Positions 45,268 through 58,410 are shown, counted from the first letter of the stretch. The stretch is 64,000 nt of DNA from Hymenobacter aquaticus (GCF_004765605.1 NZ_SRLC01000001.1:744001-808000); one strand, 5' to 3'. The notes: generated from the sequence alone by a model not told the origin. Translations and numbers: made by a program.

Positions 45268-47439
45268 CTACCGGCTCAGCGGAATCCACACTTCCATGTC
45301 GGCGTGGCCGCGGTTGCCCCAGGCGTAGTAGGGCACCAGCGTCAGCGGCACGGCGGTGGGCTTGCGCGCGGATACCGGGCGGTAGAGCTGCGTGCCCGTC
45401 CACTGCGGCTCGGCGCTGAGCAGGCCCTGGCCGGTTAGGCTCATCACCCGGCTGCCCTCGATGGTCACGGGTTTGGGCGTGAGCTTGGCACCGGCCGGGA
45501 TGGTGAGGGCCGACAGAGGCTGACCAGCCGGAAAATCCTTGGTTTCGAGGCAGTACACGATGGGGCCGCGCTTCACGGCCACCTGGTTGCGGGTTTCCTC
45601 CACCAGCGGATTGGCCTCGACCAATTGCGCCGGCATGGGCAGCATCAGCTCCACTTGGTCGCCGGCTTTCCAGCTGCGGCTGACCTCGGCGTACGTGCCC
45701 GGCGTCAAGGCTACCGCCTGCACTTTGCCGTTCACCAGCAGCTTCGCTCCCTCAGCCCAGCCTGGCACGCGCAGAAACACAGAAAATGCCTCGGCCGGGG
45801 CCTGCTGCACCGTCAGCTGCACGGCGCCGTCCCAGGGGTAGTTGGTGGTTTGCTTGAGCTTCACCGCCGCGCCGCTCTTGAGCCTGGTGGTCAGGTCGTT
45901 GGCGCCGTACAGGTTCAGCCACAGCCCGCGGTCAGACACGCTGTAGGCGTAGTTGCCGACTTCGGCCACCGTGCGCACCACGTTGGGCGGGCAGCAGTTC
46001 GAGAGGCTGATGTAGTCCACGCGGTCCTTGCTCCAGCGCTGGTGAAAGGGGAGGGCATCGGAGTAGGCCAGCGGGTTGGTGTAGAGGAACTTCGTGCCGT
46101 CGAGACTGATGCCGCTGAGCACGCTGTTGTAGAGGGCGGTTTCCATCACGTCGGCGTACTTGGCCTCGCCGGTGAGCTGGAGCATGCGCCAGTTCCAGAG
46201 CACGTTGCCGATGTTGGCGCAGGTTTCGCCGTGGGCGGTGTGGTTGGGCAGCTGGTAGTCGCGGCCGTAGGCCTGGTGGATTTTCTGCACCGTATCGGGC
46301 TTGTAGGCCGTCCCGTCGGGCGAGACGCCGTCGTACAACGCCCCGCAGGCCCCGGTCACGTACATTTTGTGCTGGGTCACGTCGTCCCACATCCGGTTGA
46401 GCGTAGTCAGTAGCGTGGCGTCGCCGGTTTCGGCGTACACGTCGGCCACCCCGGCGAAGAGGTAGTTGGCGCGCACGGCGTGGCCGCCGGCCTTCTGCAT
46501 CTGCCGGAAGGGCAGGCGGTCCTGGTTGTCGTCGGTGCCGATGTCGCCGGCCAGCCCGCGGATGTCAATCAGCTGCCGGGCCAGCTCCAGGTAGCGCGCA
46601 TCCTTGGTGGTGCGGTACATTTCCACCACGCCCATGTAGTGCGAGGGGCAGATGGCGTTACGGGCCAGCTCGGGCGAGGAGCGTTTGTAGAAGGCGTACA
46701 GGTAGTCAGTGGCCTTGCGGGCCAGGTCCAGCATCGTGGTCTTGCCCGTGGCGCGGTAGTGCACGCAGGCGGCCGTCATCAGGTGGCCCAGGTTGTAGCT
46801 CTCGAAGTTCAGCCGGTTTTGGAACGCGGTGCTCTGGCCGGTATTGAGGGCCGCAATGGTGGCCTGGGTGTTCAGGTAGCCGTCGGCCCGCTGGCACTTG
46901 GCAATGACTTGGATAGCCTCGTCCATCATCTGGTCGAGCTTCGGGTCCTTGGTCACTGCGTAGGTCGCCGCCACTGATTCCAGCAGCTTGTAAAAGTCGC
47001 CGTCGTGGAACGAGGGGCCCATGTGCGTGCCCTTCTCCAGCCCGGCCGCAATTTCGAAGTTGCGGAACGCGTGGTTGCGCACCGGGTCGTGGTACAGGGC
47101 CCACATGGTCGGAATCATCGCCTCGCGGCAGACCTGAAACCGCTCCCCCCAAAAGCCCTGGGGCTGCCACTGCACGCTGCCCATATCCACACCACTGAGC
47201 CGGGCGTGCTGGCTGGCGGTGGTGTTGACCAGGGCCTTATCCTGCGCCGCCGCCGGGCGGGCCGCTACGGCCAGGCCGACGAGCAGGGCGGCGACCCTCA
47301 CCCCCCGGCCCCCTCTCCTTAGATGTCGCGCATCAAGCGAGGGAAGGGGGAGCCAAGATGGGTCGGAAAGCCACGACAAACGCGTACGTCGCGGCGGCGA
47401 GGGAAGCAATGGATTGGTTTGGGGACGAATAACAGTCAT
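45268..47439 (-). CDS. GH127 beta-L-arabinofuranosidase-family enzyme (DUF1680), secreted
   Basis: 723 residues if started at ATG 47439, which lies inside repeat A8; the first ~45 residues are repeat translation ([17 protein letters not shown]) before the signal core (VAALLVGLAVAARPAAAQ). GTG 47301 at the repeat edge is an alternative start. The catalytic zinc-cysteine site of GH127 is intact: E405 and C407 (AHGETCANIG) and C482-C483 (NCCPPN), counted from 47439. GH127 retains activity on beta-L-arabinofuranose, and in RG-II loci one member removes aceric acid. It follows GH106 in the same direction with only the repeat between. Confidence 0.9.
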   Translation of the reverse strand: MTVIRPQTNPLLPSPPRRTRLSWLSDPSWLPLPSLDARHLRRGGRGVRVAALLVGLAVAARPAAAQDKALVNTTASQHARLSGVDMGSVQWQPQGFWGERFQVCREAMIPTMWALYHDPVRNHAFRNFEIAAGLEKGTHMGPSFHDGDFYKLLESVAATYAVTKDPKLDQMMDEAIQVIAKCQRADGYLNTQATIAALNTGQSTAFQNRLNFESYNLGHLMTAACVHYRATGKTTMLDLARKATDYLYAFYKRSSPELARNAICPSHYMGVVEMYRTTKDARYLELARQLIDIRGLAGDIGTDDNQDRLPFRQMQKAGGHAVRANYLFAGVADVYAETGDATLLTTLNRMWDDVTQHKMYVTGACGALYDGVSPDGTAYKPDTVQKIHQAYGRDYQLPNHTAHGETCANIGNVLWNWRMLQLTGEAKYADVMETALYNSVLSGISLDGTKFLYTNPLAYSDALPFHQRWSKDRVDYISLSNCCPPNVVRTVAEVGNYAYSVSDRGLWLNLYGANDLTTRLKSGAAVKLKQTTNYPWDGAVQLTVQQAPAEAFSVFLRVPGWAEGAKLLVNGKVQAVALTPGTYAEVSRSWKAGDQVELMLPMPAQLVEANPLVEETRNQVAVKRGPIVYCLETKDFPAGQPLSALTIPAGAKLTPKPVTIEGSRVMSLTGQGLLSAEPQWTGTQLYRPVSARKPTAVPLTLVPYYAWGNRGHADMEVWIPLSR

Positions 47440-47493
47440 AGAACGAAGTCAGAACGCACCCCTCTCCCCAAGGAGAGGGGCCGGGGGTGAGGT
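47295..47493. repeat. Family A element, complete (A8), shared by two genes
   Basis: CCCTCACCCCCCGGCCCCCT at the left, GGGGCCGGGGGTGAGG at the right, core about 110 bp; the left hairpin loop holds ATGTCGCGCATCAAGCGAGG as in A2. On the minus strand its right part encodes the last ~15 residues of GH106 (SPPAPLLGERGAF) with the stop codon, and its core and left part encode the first ~45 residues of GH127. Confidence 0.87.
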
Positions 47494-50400
47494 TTCGGTG
47501 CTGATGACCACCGGCCCCAGCAGCCCAGCCGGCAGCAGCGGCTTGGTGGCAGCCGGCGCGGGGGCCGTGGTCAGCGAGGTGTGGCGCTGCTCCACTGGCA
47601 ACGCCGCGTCGCCGATGAGGCGGTTAGCCCAGGTGTTGGTCACGCGGATGCGCAGCTGATTCGGGCCTTTGCGCACGGCCTCGGTGATGTCGAGGCGGTA
47701 GGGGGCCGTCCAGGCCGTGCCGACGGGCTGGCCGTTCAACTCCACTTCCGCCAGGTTATTCACCTGCCCGAGTTCGAGGTACACGCGCTGGCCAGACTTC
47801 TTTCTTCCTTTCCAGCGGAACGTTTGGGTGTAATCGGCCGTGCCGGAGTAGTGGCGGATGGCCTCGTCCGCGTGCTGGCTCCAGTCGGTCAGCTGCGCGA
47901 AGGCCACGGGCTGAGCGGGGCCGCCGGCTTTAGTATCGAACTGTACCTGCCAGGGGCCACCGAGCGGCTGGGCGGGCGTGGTCGTCAGCCAGTTCGGGCC
48001 CGAATGCCCGGCGGTTTGCGTGGTCGGCTGGCGGAAGACGACGAACAGCGACCCGCTCGGCTCCAGGCGCAGCGGCAGGCGGGTGCGGCCGTTTTCCTGC
48101 TGCCAGTCCCGGGCGGGCCGGATTTCCCCGGTTACCGCGTCCCACAGCTCCGGCTGCCGTCCGGCCACGCGCAACGACAGGTCGATGGTCTGCACCGAGT
48201 CGAGCTGGTTGGAAACAAAGTAGATATCGAACTGCTCGGCGGTGCGGTGCGTCCAGGCCAGGCCGCGGGCACGCTGGCCGCCGGAGTAGCTGGCCGTCAG
48301 GTCGCGCAGCAGGCCCAGCGGCTCGAAGGAATCGGCGGTGTAGGGGCCGCGCAGCAGGTGCGCCTCGCCCCCCGGCCGCATCTGCTCTAGGCGCAGAGTC
48401 TCCGAAAAAGGAGAGGGGGAGCCGGACGAAGCGGTAGCGCCGGGCGCTGCGGAAGCTTTGGCTTCGGTGGTAGCTTGCAATCTGGCCGTCAGCTGCTTTA
48501 CTTCCTGATCAGCCTGGGGGAAGCCTCGTAGCTCGGGGCTACGGCTAGGTTGCCGGTCCAGCAGGATGGTGGCACCGGCCTGCACCAGTTCGCGCAGCTT
48601 GTGGGCCACGGCGGGCGTCATGGATGTGCTGTCGGGCCAGAGGGAAGTTGCGCCGGGCACCACCAGCAGGCCGTAGCTGGCGCCGCCGGGTAGCTCGATG
48701 CGGCCGTTGCGCACCTGGGCCAGGCGTAGCAGCGCGTCGGGGTTGAACGAGTCGTAGGCGTAGCCGTGGAGCGGGTCCACCAGCATGTCGGCGGTGAAGC
48801 TACCGGCCGTGGCCGACACCTTTTCGGGCATTTCGCGCATGGGCACGCTGGCGTTGGCCAGGCGCTTTTGCTCGCTCTGCACCTTCTGCGGGCCGAAAAT
48901 GCCGGGCAGCGTCTCGGTCAGGCGCTCGGGCAGCACGGCGCGGCGCGGGGTTTCCTCGCCGATGAACACGGCCAAGTCCACGACCGGGCGGCCGAGTTGC
49001 AGCAGCGCCTGGCAGCGGCGGGCATAGTCGACCCAGGCGCGGCCGGGGCGCCACCAGGTCTGGTCGCGCTGGAAGTACAGGCCCACGCCGTTGAGCGTCA
49101 TGCCCGGCTGCCGGTCCAGCCAGGGGTTGTGGGCGAAGACGTGGTACACCAGCCGGTTCACGCCCAGCGCGTAGTTGCGGTCCTGCACGCTTTTCAGCAT
49201 GGCCGGATGCTCGTCCCAGGCCATGCGCAGCTCCGTAAAGGACTCCGCCTGCACGATATTCTTCCCGTAGATATGCGCCCCCGACACGGCGTCGAGCATG
49301 TCGTTGGGCTTGTCGTGGGTGGGGCTGCGCAGCCAGAACTCGCCCATGGGCGCGTCCACGTGCTGGTAGTGCAGCAGCCCGTCGCTGACCATGGTGGGGG
49401 CAATAGCTTCGGCCGAGAAGCTGACGCCCTTGGCCCGGGCGGCGGCGGCCAGCGTGGCGTAAAACTTGTCGCCCACCAGCTCGGCAATGGTCTGGCGCAC
49501 ATCGAACAAGACCCGCTCCGATACCTCGGCGCTCTGCAGGGGCACGCCGGCCAGCACCGGCAGGTAGGGTAGCAAATCGTAGCCCCGGCGCTGCCGGAAC
49601 TCGGCGGCGAAGTTGCCCGACCAGTTCTGGGAGCCGCATTCCCAGCTGTCGACGTGCAGGGTTTTGAGCACGCGCCCGGCCAGCTCGGGCCCGCCCTGGC
49701 GCAGCGCCTCGCCAAACCAGCTGTCGAACTGCAGCTGCACGGCCGCGGGGTTGAACTTGTCGCACTCCAGGCCCAGCGCGCCGCCGCCGGTGTAGTTGGT
49801 GTAGCCGGTGGCGGTGTGGCCTACGCGCAGAATGGTCCACCGGCCGGCCGGTGGCGTCCAGGTCAGGCGGCCGTCGGGGCCCAGCTTATTGGTCAGGTTG
49901 AGCACCTTGCCCAGCGGCACGCACAAGGAATCGGGTAGCTGCCGGGCGGTGCTGCGCGGGCTCACGCGCCAGACTTCCCCATTTTTGCCCTCGTACTGGT
50001 TGATGCGCGCTTCGGCCGAGAGCCGGATTTCCGACACTTTCAGCGCGGGCTTCCACTTGGCCGCGTCCAGGTCCTCGCCGCCGGGCTCGGAGCCGGCGGG
50101 GTCGTAGCGGAAGCGGAAAAAGCGGGCCGTGGTGGTCGGCAGCGCGTGCGTCACGGCGCTGCTGTCCTGCCAGCCGCTGCGCGGCGGCGTCAGGCGCACG
50201 ACCGGCCGGAAGGTCTTGCCGTCCTGGCTGGCCTCCACGAGGAGGCGGTTGGCCTGGTAGTTATAGCCGTTGGAGCGGATGCGCAGGGAGCGGGCGGTAA
50301 AGGGCTGGCCGAAAGCGTACTGAACCCAGCCCGGCTCGGTGAGCTTGAAACCGTCCTTGTTGCCAGCCACGGCCAGTCGCTCCGGCTTGCCTTCTTTGGC

Positions 50401-51027
50401 GCTGCTCGTTACCGTGGGCTTGGTCGTGTAGGTCGACACCCCGCCGCCAGTGGGCGTGGGGTAGGCGTACACGGCAATGTCGCGGTAGTAGCCCTTCACC
50501 GCTGCTGGCTGGGGCAGTTGGATAGCCTGTTTGCGGCCGCCGGTCAGGCGGGTTTCGCTAAAGACCACCTTCTGCATGGCCAGTTCGGGCGTAATCCAGG
50601 GCCCGCCGGCTAGGGCAAATCCGTCGCTCACGTGCATGGCCAGCTTCAGGCCCAGGCGGTCGGCCTCGCGCAGGGCGTGGCGCACCATGTCCCACCAGCG
50701 CGGCGAAAGTTGTTCGGCCGGCGGGGTGATGAGCGGCTTCTCGCCCGCGCCGCGGATGGGCATCAGATACGCCCCGCCGATGCCAGCCTCGTGCATGGCT
50801 TCCAAATCGGCCGTGATGCCCTCGGGCGTGACGGCGGCGTTCATCCAGTACCAGAACACCCAGGGCTTGGCCGCGTCGGGCGGGTGCTGGAAGGCGGCCT
50901 GCAAATCTGCCGCGGTGGTCGGCACCGACTGCGCCCAACTCGTTGGCCCGCCCGAGCCCAGCAGCAGGGCGCTTAGGCCGAGCCGCAGACCGAGGTGGCG
51001 AAGCGAAAACGAGGGGCGGTGCTTCAT
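47449..51027 (-). CDS. GH106 alpha-L-rhamnosidase, secreted
   Basis: 1192 residues from ATG 51027 (MKHRPSFSLRHLGLRLGLSA), 1 bp after the upstream GH2 stop. GH106 signature at the start of the mature protein: FQHPPDAAKPWVFWYWMNAA, GITADLEAMHEAGIGGAYLM, MHVSDGFALAGGPWITPELA; the barrel is followed by galactose-binding-type sandwiches near the C-terminus (YLELGQVNNLAEVELNGQPV). Two repeats are translated: SGSPSPFSE...RPGGEA at about residues 870-890 (A9) and the C-terminal tail TSPPAPLLGERGAF (A8). GH106 rhamnosidases act in RG-II breakdown in Bacteroides. The tail probably replaces a few native residues after GPVVIST. Confidence 0.9.
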   Translation of the reverse strand: MKHRPSFSLRHLGLRLGLSALLLGSGGPTSWAQSVPTTAADLQAAFQHPPDAAKPWVFWYWMNAAVTPEGITADLEAMHEAGIGGAYLMPIRGAGEKPLITPPAEQLSPRWWDMVRHALREADRLGLKLAMHVSDGFALAGGPWITPELAMQKVVFSETRLTGGRKQAIQLPQPAAVKGYYRDIAVYAYPTPTGGGVSTYTTKPTVTSSAKEGKPERLAVAGNKDGFKLTEPGWVQYAFGQPFTARSLRIRSNGYNYQANRLLVEASQDGKTFRPVVRLTPPRSGWQDSSAVTHALPTTTARFFRFRYDPAGSEPGGEDLDAAKWKPALKVSEIRLSAEARINQYEGKNGEVWRVSPRSTARQLPDSLCVPLGKVLNLTNKLGPDGRLTWTPPAGRWTILRVGHTATGYTNYTGGGALGLECDKFNPAAVQLQFDSWFGEALRQGGPELAGRVLKTLHVDSWECGSQNWSGNFAAEFRQRRGYDLLPYLPVLAGVPLQSAEVSERVLFDVRQTIAELVGDKFYATLAAAARAKGVSFSAEAIAPTMVSDGLLHYQHVDAPMGEFWLRSPTHDKPNDMLDAVSGAHIYGKNIVQAESFTELRMAWDEHPAMLKSVQDRNYALGVNRLVYHVFAHNPWLDRQPGMTLNGVGLYFQRDQTWWRPGRAWVDYARRCQALLQLGRPVVDLAVFIGEETPRRAVLPERLTETLPGIFGPQKVQSEQKRLANASVPMREMPEKVSATAGSFTADMLVDPLHGYAYDSFNPDALLRLAQVRNGRIELPGGASYGLLVVPGATSLWPDSTSMTPAVAHKLRELVQAGATILLDRQPSRSPELRGFPQADQEVKQLTARLQATTEAKASAAPGATASSGSPSPFSETLRLEQMRPGGEAHLLRGPYTADSFEPLGLLRDLTASYSGGQRARGLAWTHRTAEQFDIYFVSNQLDSVQTIDLSLRVAGRQPELWDAVTGEIRPARDWQQENGRTRLPLRLEPSGSLFVVFRQPTTQTAGHSGPNWLTTTPAQPLGGPWQVQFDTKAGGPAQPVAFAQLTDWSQHADEAIRHYSGTADYTQTFRWKGRKKSGQRVYLELGQVNNLAEVELNGQPVGTAWTAPYRLDITEAVRKGPNQLRIRVTNTWANRLIGDAALPVEQRHTSLTTAPAPAATKPLLPAGLLGPVVISTETSPPAPLLGERGAF
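48361..48428. repeat. Family A single arm (A9), in frame within GH106, with internal insertion
   Basis: GCCTCGCCCCCCGGCC, then TCTGCTCTAGGCGCAGA (a small dyad not found in other copies), then CTCCGAAAAAGGAG and GGGGGAGCCGGACG. Other single arms (54381) run straight from the outer end to the hairpin, so this copy has an insertion. Confidence 0.75.
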
Positions 51028-51028
51028 G

Positions 51029-54484
<3,456 letters not shown>

Positions 54485-56959
54485 TTAGTTGCCCGCGGCT
54501 ACTGAGGTAGCCGGGCCTTTCGTGGTGGAAGCAGAAGCAGAAGCACCACTTTTGAGGGTGATGCTGGCCGGCTGCAAGCCGTCGGCGGTAGCGCGCAGAG
54601 TAATGATGCCGGCCTGCTCGGTGGTCTGCACGATGGCCAGGCACTGCCCGTTGTAGGCCTTGCGCTCCGTCGCCTTGAAGGGCTCCAGGCTGGCCTGGTA
54701 GCCGTTGTCGACGCCGGCCAGCAGGGCCGGGCCGCCCAGGTCGAACTTCACCAGCGGGGCCGCGTCGGGCACCAGCGTACCCTGGGCGTCGAGTACGCGC
54801 ACGGTCACGAACGAGAGGTCCAGGCAGTCGGCGCGCAGGGCGCTGCGGTCGGCCGTCAGCTCGATGCGGGTGGCCGGGCCGGCGGTTTTCACGGTGCGCG
54901 TCAGCACGGTTTTGCCGCCCTTGCGCGAAATGGCTTGCAGCGTGCCGGGCGCGTAGGGTACCCGCCACATGACGTGCAGCTGGTCGGCACCCTTCTTTTT
55001 CGTGCCCAAAGACTTGCCGTTCAGGAACAGCTCCACCTCGTCGGCCTGGCTGTAGTAGGCCCACACGTCTACCGGCTGGCCCAGGCGCCAGTTCCAGTGG
55101 GGCAGCAGATGCAGCACGGGTTTGGTGGTCCACTCGCTCTGGTAGAGGTAGTAGGCATCCTTGGGAAAGCCGGCCAGGTCGATTAGGCCGAAGTAGGAGC
55201 TGCGGGCCGGCCAGGGGTAGGGCAGCGGCTCGCCCAGGTAGTCGAAACCCGACCAGACGAAGGTGCCGGCCATGAACGGGCTGCGCTTGACGGCCAGCCA
55301 GGCCGGCTCGTGCGTGCTGCCCCAGTACGGCCGGGCGTTGTCGTACGACGAGGCGGTGAAGTCCGCGTTGCCGGTGGTGAGCTTGGTTTTGCCGTCCAGG
55401 GGCCACACCCGCACGCTGTCGGAGGGCAAATCGTAGTGGCCGCGGGTTTCGAAGGCGGCGGCAATTTCGGTGGCCAGGAAGGGCTTGCCGGGGAAGCTCT
55501 GGGGCAGTTTGGGGTAGCCCTCGTGCTTGTAGTTGAAGCTCAGGATGTCGAGCACGCCGGCCTGGCTGATGAAGTTCTTTTCCGGCTCCTGCTCAGTCAG
55601 CGCCGAGGTGACGGGCCGGGTCGAATCCAGCTGCTTCACGGTGGCTACCAGCTCCTTGGTGAGCCGCACGCCGGTGCTGTCGAACTGCTCCCGGATTTCG
55701 TTGCCGATGCTCCAGACGATGATGCTGGGGTGGTTCCGGTCGCGGCGCACCATATCCCGCAGGTCGCGGCGGTGCCAGGCTTTGAAGTCCAGGTGGTAGT
55801 CCTTGCCGTTCTTTTTCTTCTGCCACATGTCGAAGGCCTCGTCCATGACGAGCAGGCCCATCCGGTCACACAGGTCCAGCAGCTCCGGCGCGGGCGGGTT
55901 GTGCGACATGCGGATGGCGTTGCAGCCCATCTGCTGCAGAATCTGCAGCTGCCGCTCGGCCGCCCGCAGGTTGAAAGCCGCGCCCAGAGCGCCGAGGTCG
56001 TGGTGCTGATTCACACCCAGAATCTTCAGCGGCTGCCCGTTCAAGGAAAAGCCCGTCTGCGCGTCGAAGGCGAAAGTGCGGACGCCAAACGTGGTTTCGT
56101 ACTCATCTACGGCCGTTTTGCCCTGCGCCAGACGCGTCTGCACCCGGTACAGGTAGGGCCGCTGCACCGACCACCGCTGCGGCTGCGGCAGGTTCAGCGT
56201 CTGCGTCAGCACGGTGGTCGAATCGGTCAGCTGCACGTTGTCGGTGGCCTGCCGGGCTACCGTTTTGCCCTGCGCATCCAGCAGCAGGGTTTCCACGCGC
56301 ACGGGCTTGGCGCCCTGGCCGCCGCTGTTGCGGATGGTCGTCTGCAGGCGCACCGTGGCCGCTTCAGCCGTGACCTTGGGCGTGGTCACGAAGGTGCCCC
56401 AGTGGTCCACGGCTACGGTCGAGGTCGTCACCAGCCGCACGTTGCGGTAGATGCCCGAGCCGGAGTACCAGCGCGAGTTGGGCTGGGCTGAGTTGTCGAC
56501 GCGCACGGCCAGCACGTTGGGCTGGCCGGCGGGCCGCAGGTGCCGGGTCAGCTCGTAGCGGAAAGAAATGTAGCCGTTGGGCCGCTGGCCGAGCAGCTGC
56601 CCGTTCAGCCACACCTCGCTGTGCTGGTACACCCCGTCGAACTCGATGTACACGCGCTGGTCTTTGCCGGGCTTGACGGTGAACGACTTACGGTACCAGC
56701 CGATGCCCGTCGGCAGGCCGCCGCCTTCGGGCTTGGCCGGGTTTTTCTCGTCGAACCTGCCTTCGATGCTCCAGTCGTGGGGCAAATTCAATTGCCGCCA
56801 GCCCGCGTCGTTGAAGCCGGCTTCCTTGGCTTGAGCCTCGTCGCCGAGGTAGAATTTCCAGCCCTTGTTGAAGTTCTCCACCCCGCGCACCGGCGGCTGG
56901 GCCGCGGGGTGGGCGGCGCTGAGCAACAGGAGCAGCAGAAAGGGAAGGAAGAGGCGCAT
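54485..56959 (-). CDS. GH2 enzyme with DUF4982-type C-terminal domain, secreted
   Basis: 824 residues, signal peptide (LFLPFLLLLLLSAAHPAAQ). NFNKGWKFYLGDEAQAKEAG, LNLPHDWSIEGRF and GIGWYRKSF open the sugar-binding domain. Barrel with GVNQHHDLGALGAAFNLRAA, acid/base E421 (SIGNEIREQF) and nucleophile E498 (FLATEIAAAF). The C-terminal region (VDVWAYYSQADEVELFLNGK, ELTADRSALRADCLDLSFVT) is the Ig-like DUF4982 and following domain usual in Bacteroidota GH2. Distinct subfamily from the LacZ-type neighbour; specificity may be galactose, glucuronate or arabinose. The next gene starts 6 bp downstream. Confidence 0.9.
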   Translation of the reverse strand: MRLFLPFLLLLLLSAAHPAAQPPVRGVENFNKGWKFYLGDEAQAKEAGFNDAGWRQLNLPHDWSIEGRFDEKNPAKPEGGGLPTGIGWYRKSFTVKPGKDQRVYIEFDGVYQHSEVWLNGQLLGQRPNGYISFRYELTRHLRPAGQPNVLAVRVDNSAQPNSRWYSGSGIYRNVRLVTTSTVAVDHWGTFVTTPKVTAEAATVRLQTTIRNSGGQGAKPVRVETLLLDAQGKTVARQATDNVQLTDSTTVLTQTLNLPQPQRWSVQRPYLYRVQTRLAQGKTAVDEYETTFGVRTFAFDAQTGFSLNGQPLKILGVNQHHDLGALGAAFNLRAAERQLQILQQMGCNAIRMSHNPPAPELLDLCDRMGLLVMDEAFDMWQKKKNGKDYHLDFKAWHRRDLRDMVRRDRNHPSIIVWSIGNEIREQFDSTGVRLTKELVATVKQLDSTRPVTSALTEQEPEKNFISQAGVLDILSFNYKHEGYPKLPQSFPGKPFLATEIAAAFETRGHYDLPSDSVRVWPLDGKTKLTTGNADFTASSYDNARPYWGSTHEPAWLAVKRSPFMAGTFVWSGFDYLGEPLPYPWPARSSYFGLIDLAGFPKDAYYLYQSEWTTKPVLHLLPHWNWRLGQPVDVWAYYSQADEVELFLNGKSLGTKKKGADQLHVMWRVPYAPGTLQAISRKGGKTVLTRTVKTAGPATRIELTADRSALRADCLDLSFVTVRVLDAQGTLVPDAAPLVKFDLGGPALLAGVDNGYQASLEPFKATERKAYNGQCLAIVQTTEQAGIITLRATADGLQPASITLKSGASASASTTKGPATSVAAGN

Positions 56960-57002
56960 GTAAGTTTAGTAGGTTGGCAGGGCAGATGCTACTAGTGCTA
57001 GA

Positions 57003-57166
57003 GTTAGACTTAGTTCCCCTCCTCAGATGACTCCGCGCATAAAGCGGACCGGGGCTAGGGGTGGTTGAACTTGTATTCGAACGACATCTAGCTCTAGCTT
57101 TTCAACCACCCCCAACCCCAGTCCGCTTTATGCGCGGAGTCATCTGAGGAGGGGAGCTAGCTCTAG
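57003..57166. repeat. Family B inverted repeat (B3), micro-palindrome in both arms
   Basis: Left arm TTCCCCTCCTCAGATGACTC, CCGCGCATAAAGCGG (57033-57047), GGGGCTAGGGGTGGTTGAA; right arm TTCAACCACCCCCAACCCCA, CCGCTTTATGCGCGG (57123-57137), TCATCTGAGGAGGGGAGCTA. The 57163-57165 stop codon of the next minus-strand gene (TAG) lies in its right edge. Confidence 0.85.
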
Positions 57167-58326
57167 TCGTAACTCGTGGATGCTTTGGCTTCCTTTTTCT
57201 TCTTCTCGGGCGGGGCAATGAACGATACCTTGCTCTTGCCCAGGTCCTTGGACGTAGCCACGGCAATGCCGCGCTGGTCGGGCTTGTTCACGGCGCAGTA
57301 GTAATGGTACACCACGCCCTTGTGCTTCACCACGAAGGACTTGTGGGCAAACAGCTCGTCGTAGGACTCGGAGGGCTCCACCAGGTTCTGCCCGCTCCAG
57401 TCGGTCCAGTTCACCAGGTCGTAGGAGCAGGCGAAACGGTTCACCGCGCCCTTCACGCCGGGGTAAAACGCGCCGAAGTAGAACATCACCCACAGGTCCT
57501 TGTCGATGCCGTCGAGCTTCTGCAAATACGCGTCGCCGGTGATGCCCTTGTGGTGATTCAGCACCGGGTTGCGCCGGTAGCGCGACCAGTGCACCATGTC
57601 GTCCGACACGGCCATGCCGATGCGCTCGGCCCCGCGCTTGGCGTCGAGCGAGTCGCCGTTGGCGTTGTAGTACATCACGAACGGGTGGCCGGTGAGCTTG
57701 CTCTTGTCCCAGATGACGGAGCTTTTGTAGATAGTGTGGTTTTCCCACCAGCGCACGTCCTTATCGTCGGGGCGCAAAACCGGCTGGGGCAGGCGCTGCC
57801 AGGTATGTACCGTGCTCGGGTCCTTGTCAGTCGAGGCTATGCCGATGGAGAGCAGGCCCTTCTCGTAGCCCCGGCTCTTGCCGCCGAAGTACGACATCCA
57901 GTACTTGCCCTGGTAGGGCTGCCACTCGTAGGAGCCGCCCCATTTGTAGTCCTGCAGGGCGACGTAGCCGGCTTTCTGGTTGGTGTCCCAGTCGGTGGTG
58001 TCGGTGAAGGCCATGATTTTGCCCTTGGTTTCCCACTTCAGCAGGTCCTTGCTCTGCGCCAGCCAGGTTTCGTAGCCCCGGCCGTCGTAGATGATGTAGG
58101 TCATGTACCACTGCTTGCCCTTGCGGAACACGCTGGGGCAGTCCATCTTCTTCTGGTTGTCGTTGGTAACGAGCACCAGGCCGTACTTGTAGGGCGTTTT
58201 CACCTCTTTGTACACTTTCTGCATCACGGCGGCCGACACCTCTTGGGGCTTGGCCGGGGCTTGGGCGCGGGCCGCGGTCTGGGCGAGCAGACCGGAGAGC
58301 AGCAGGCAGGCAAGTTTCAGTTTCAT
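57163..58326 (-). CDS. GH43-like five-bladed propeller enzyme, secreted
   Basis: 387 residues, signal peptide (LACLLLSGLLAQTAARAQ). DCPSVFRKGKQWYMTYIIYD, GYETWLAQSKDLLKWETKG, GSYEWQPYQGKYWMSYFGGK, GIASTDKDPSTVHTW and ENHTIYKSSVIWD show five blades with acidic residues at the entry of each (D in MDCPSVF, E in SYEWQP, E in WENHTI), as expected for the GH43/GH117 clan. I cannot fix the subfamily. It lies between the GH2 pair and GH78 on the minus strand, with a family B repeat downstream and a partial family C repeat upstream of it. Confidence 0.78.
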   Translation of the reverse strand: MKLKLACLLLSGLLAQTAARAQAPAKPQEVSAAVMQKVYKEVKTPYKYGLVLVTNDNQKKMDCPSVFRKGKQWYMTYIIYDGRGYETWLAQSKDLLKWETKGKIMAFTDTTDWDTNQKAGYVALQDYKWGGSYEWQPYQGKYWMSYFGGKSRGYEKGLLSIGIASTDKDPSTVHTWQRLPQPVLRPDDKDVRWWENHTIYKSSVIWDKSKLTGHPFVMYYNANGDSLDAKRGAERIGMAVSDDMVHWSRYRRNPVLNHHKGITGDAYLQKLDGIDKDLWVMFYFGAFYPGVKGAVNRFACSYDLVNWTDWSGQNLVEPSESYDELFAHKSFVVKHKGVVYHYYCAVNKPDQRGIAVATSKDLGKSKVSFIAPPEKKKKEAKASTSYD

Positions 58327-58410
58327 GCGGAAGTCGGAAGGAGGAGCAATAAGGGGCGTCGTACTTAAGCGGGCGGCTGCGCAGTCGAAGCGCAGGAAGG
58401 CGGAGTCAGG

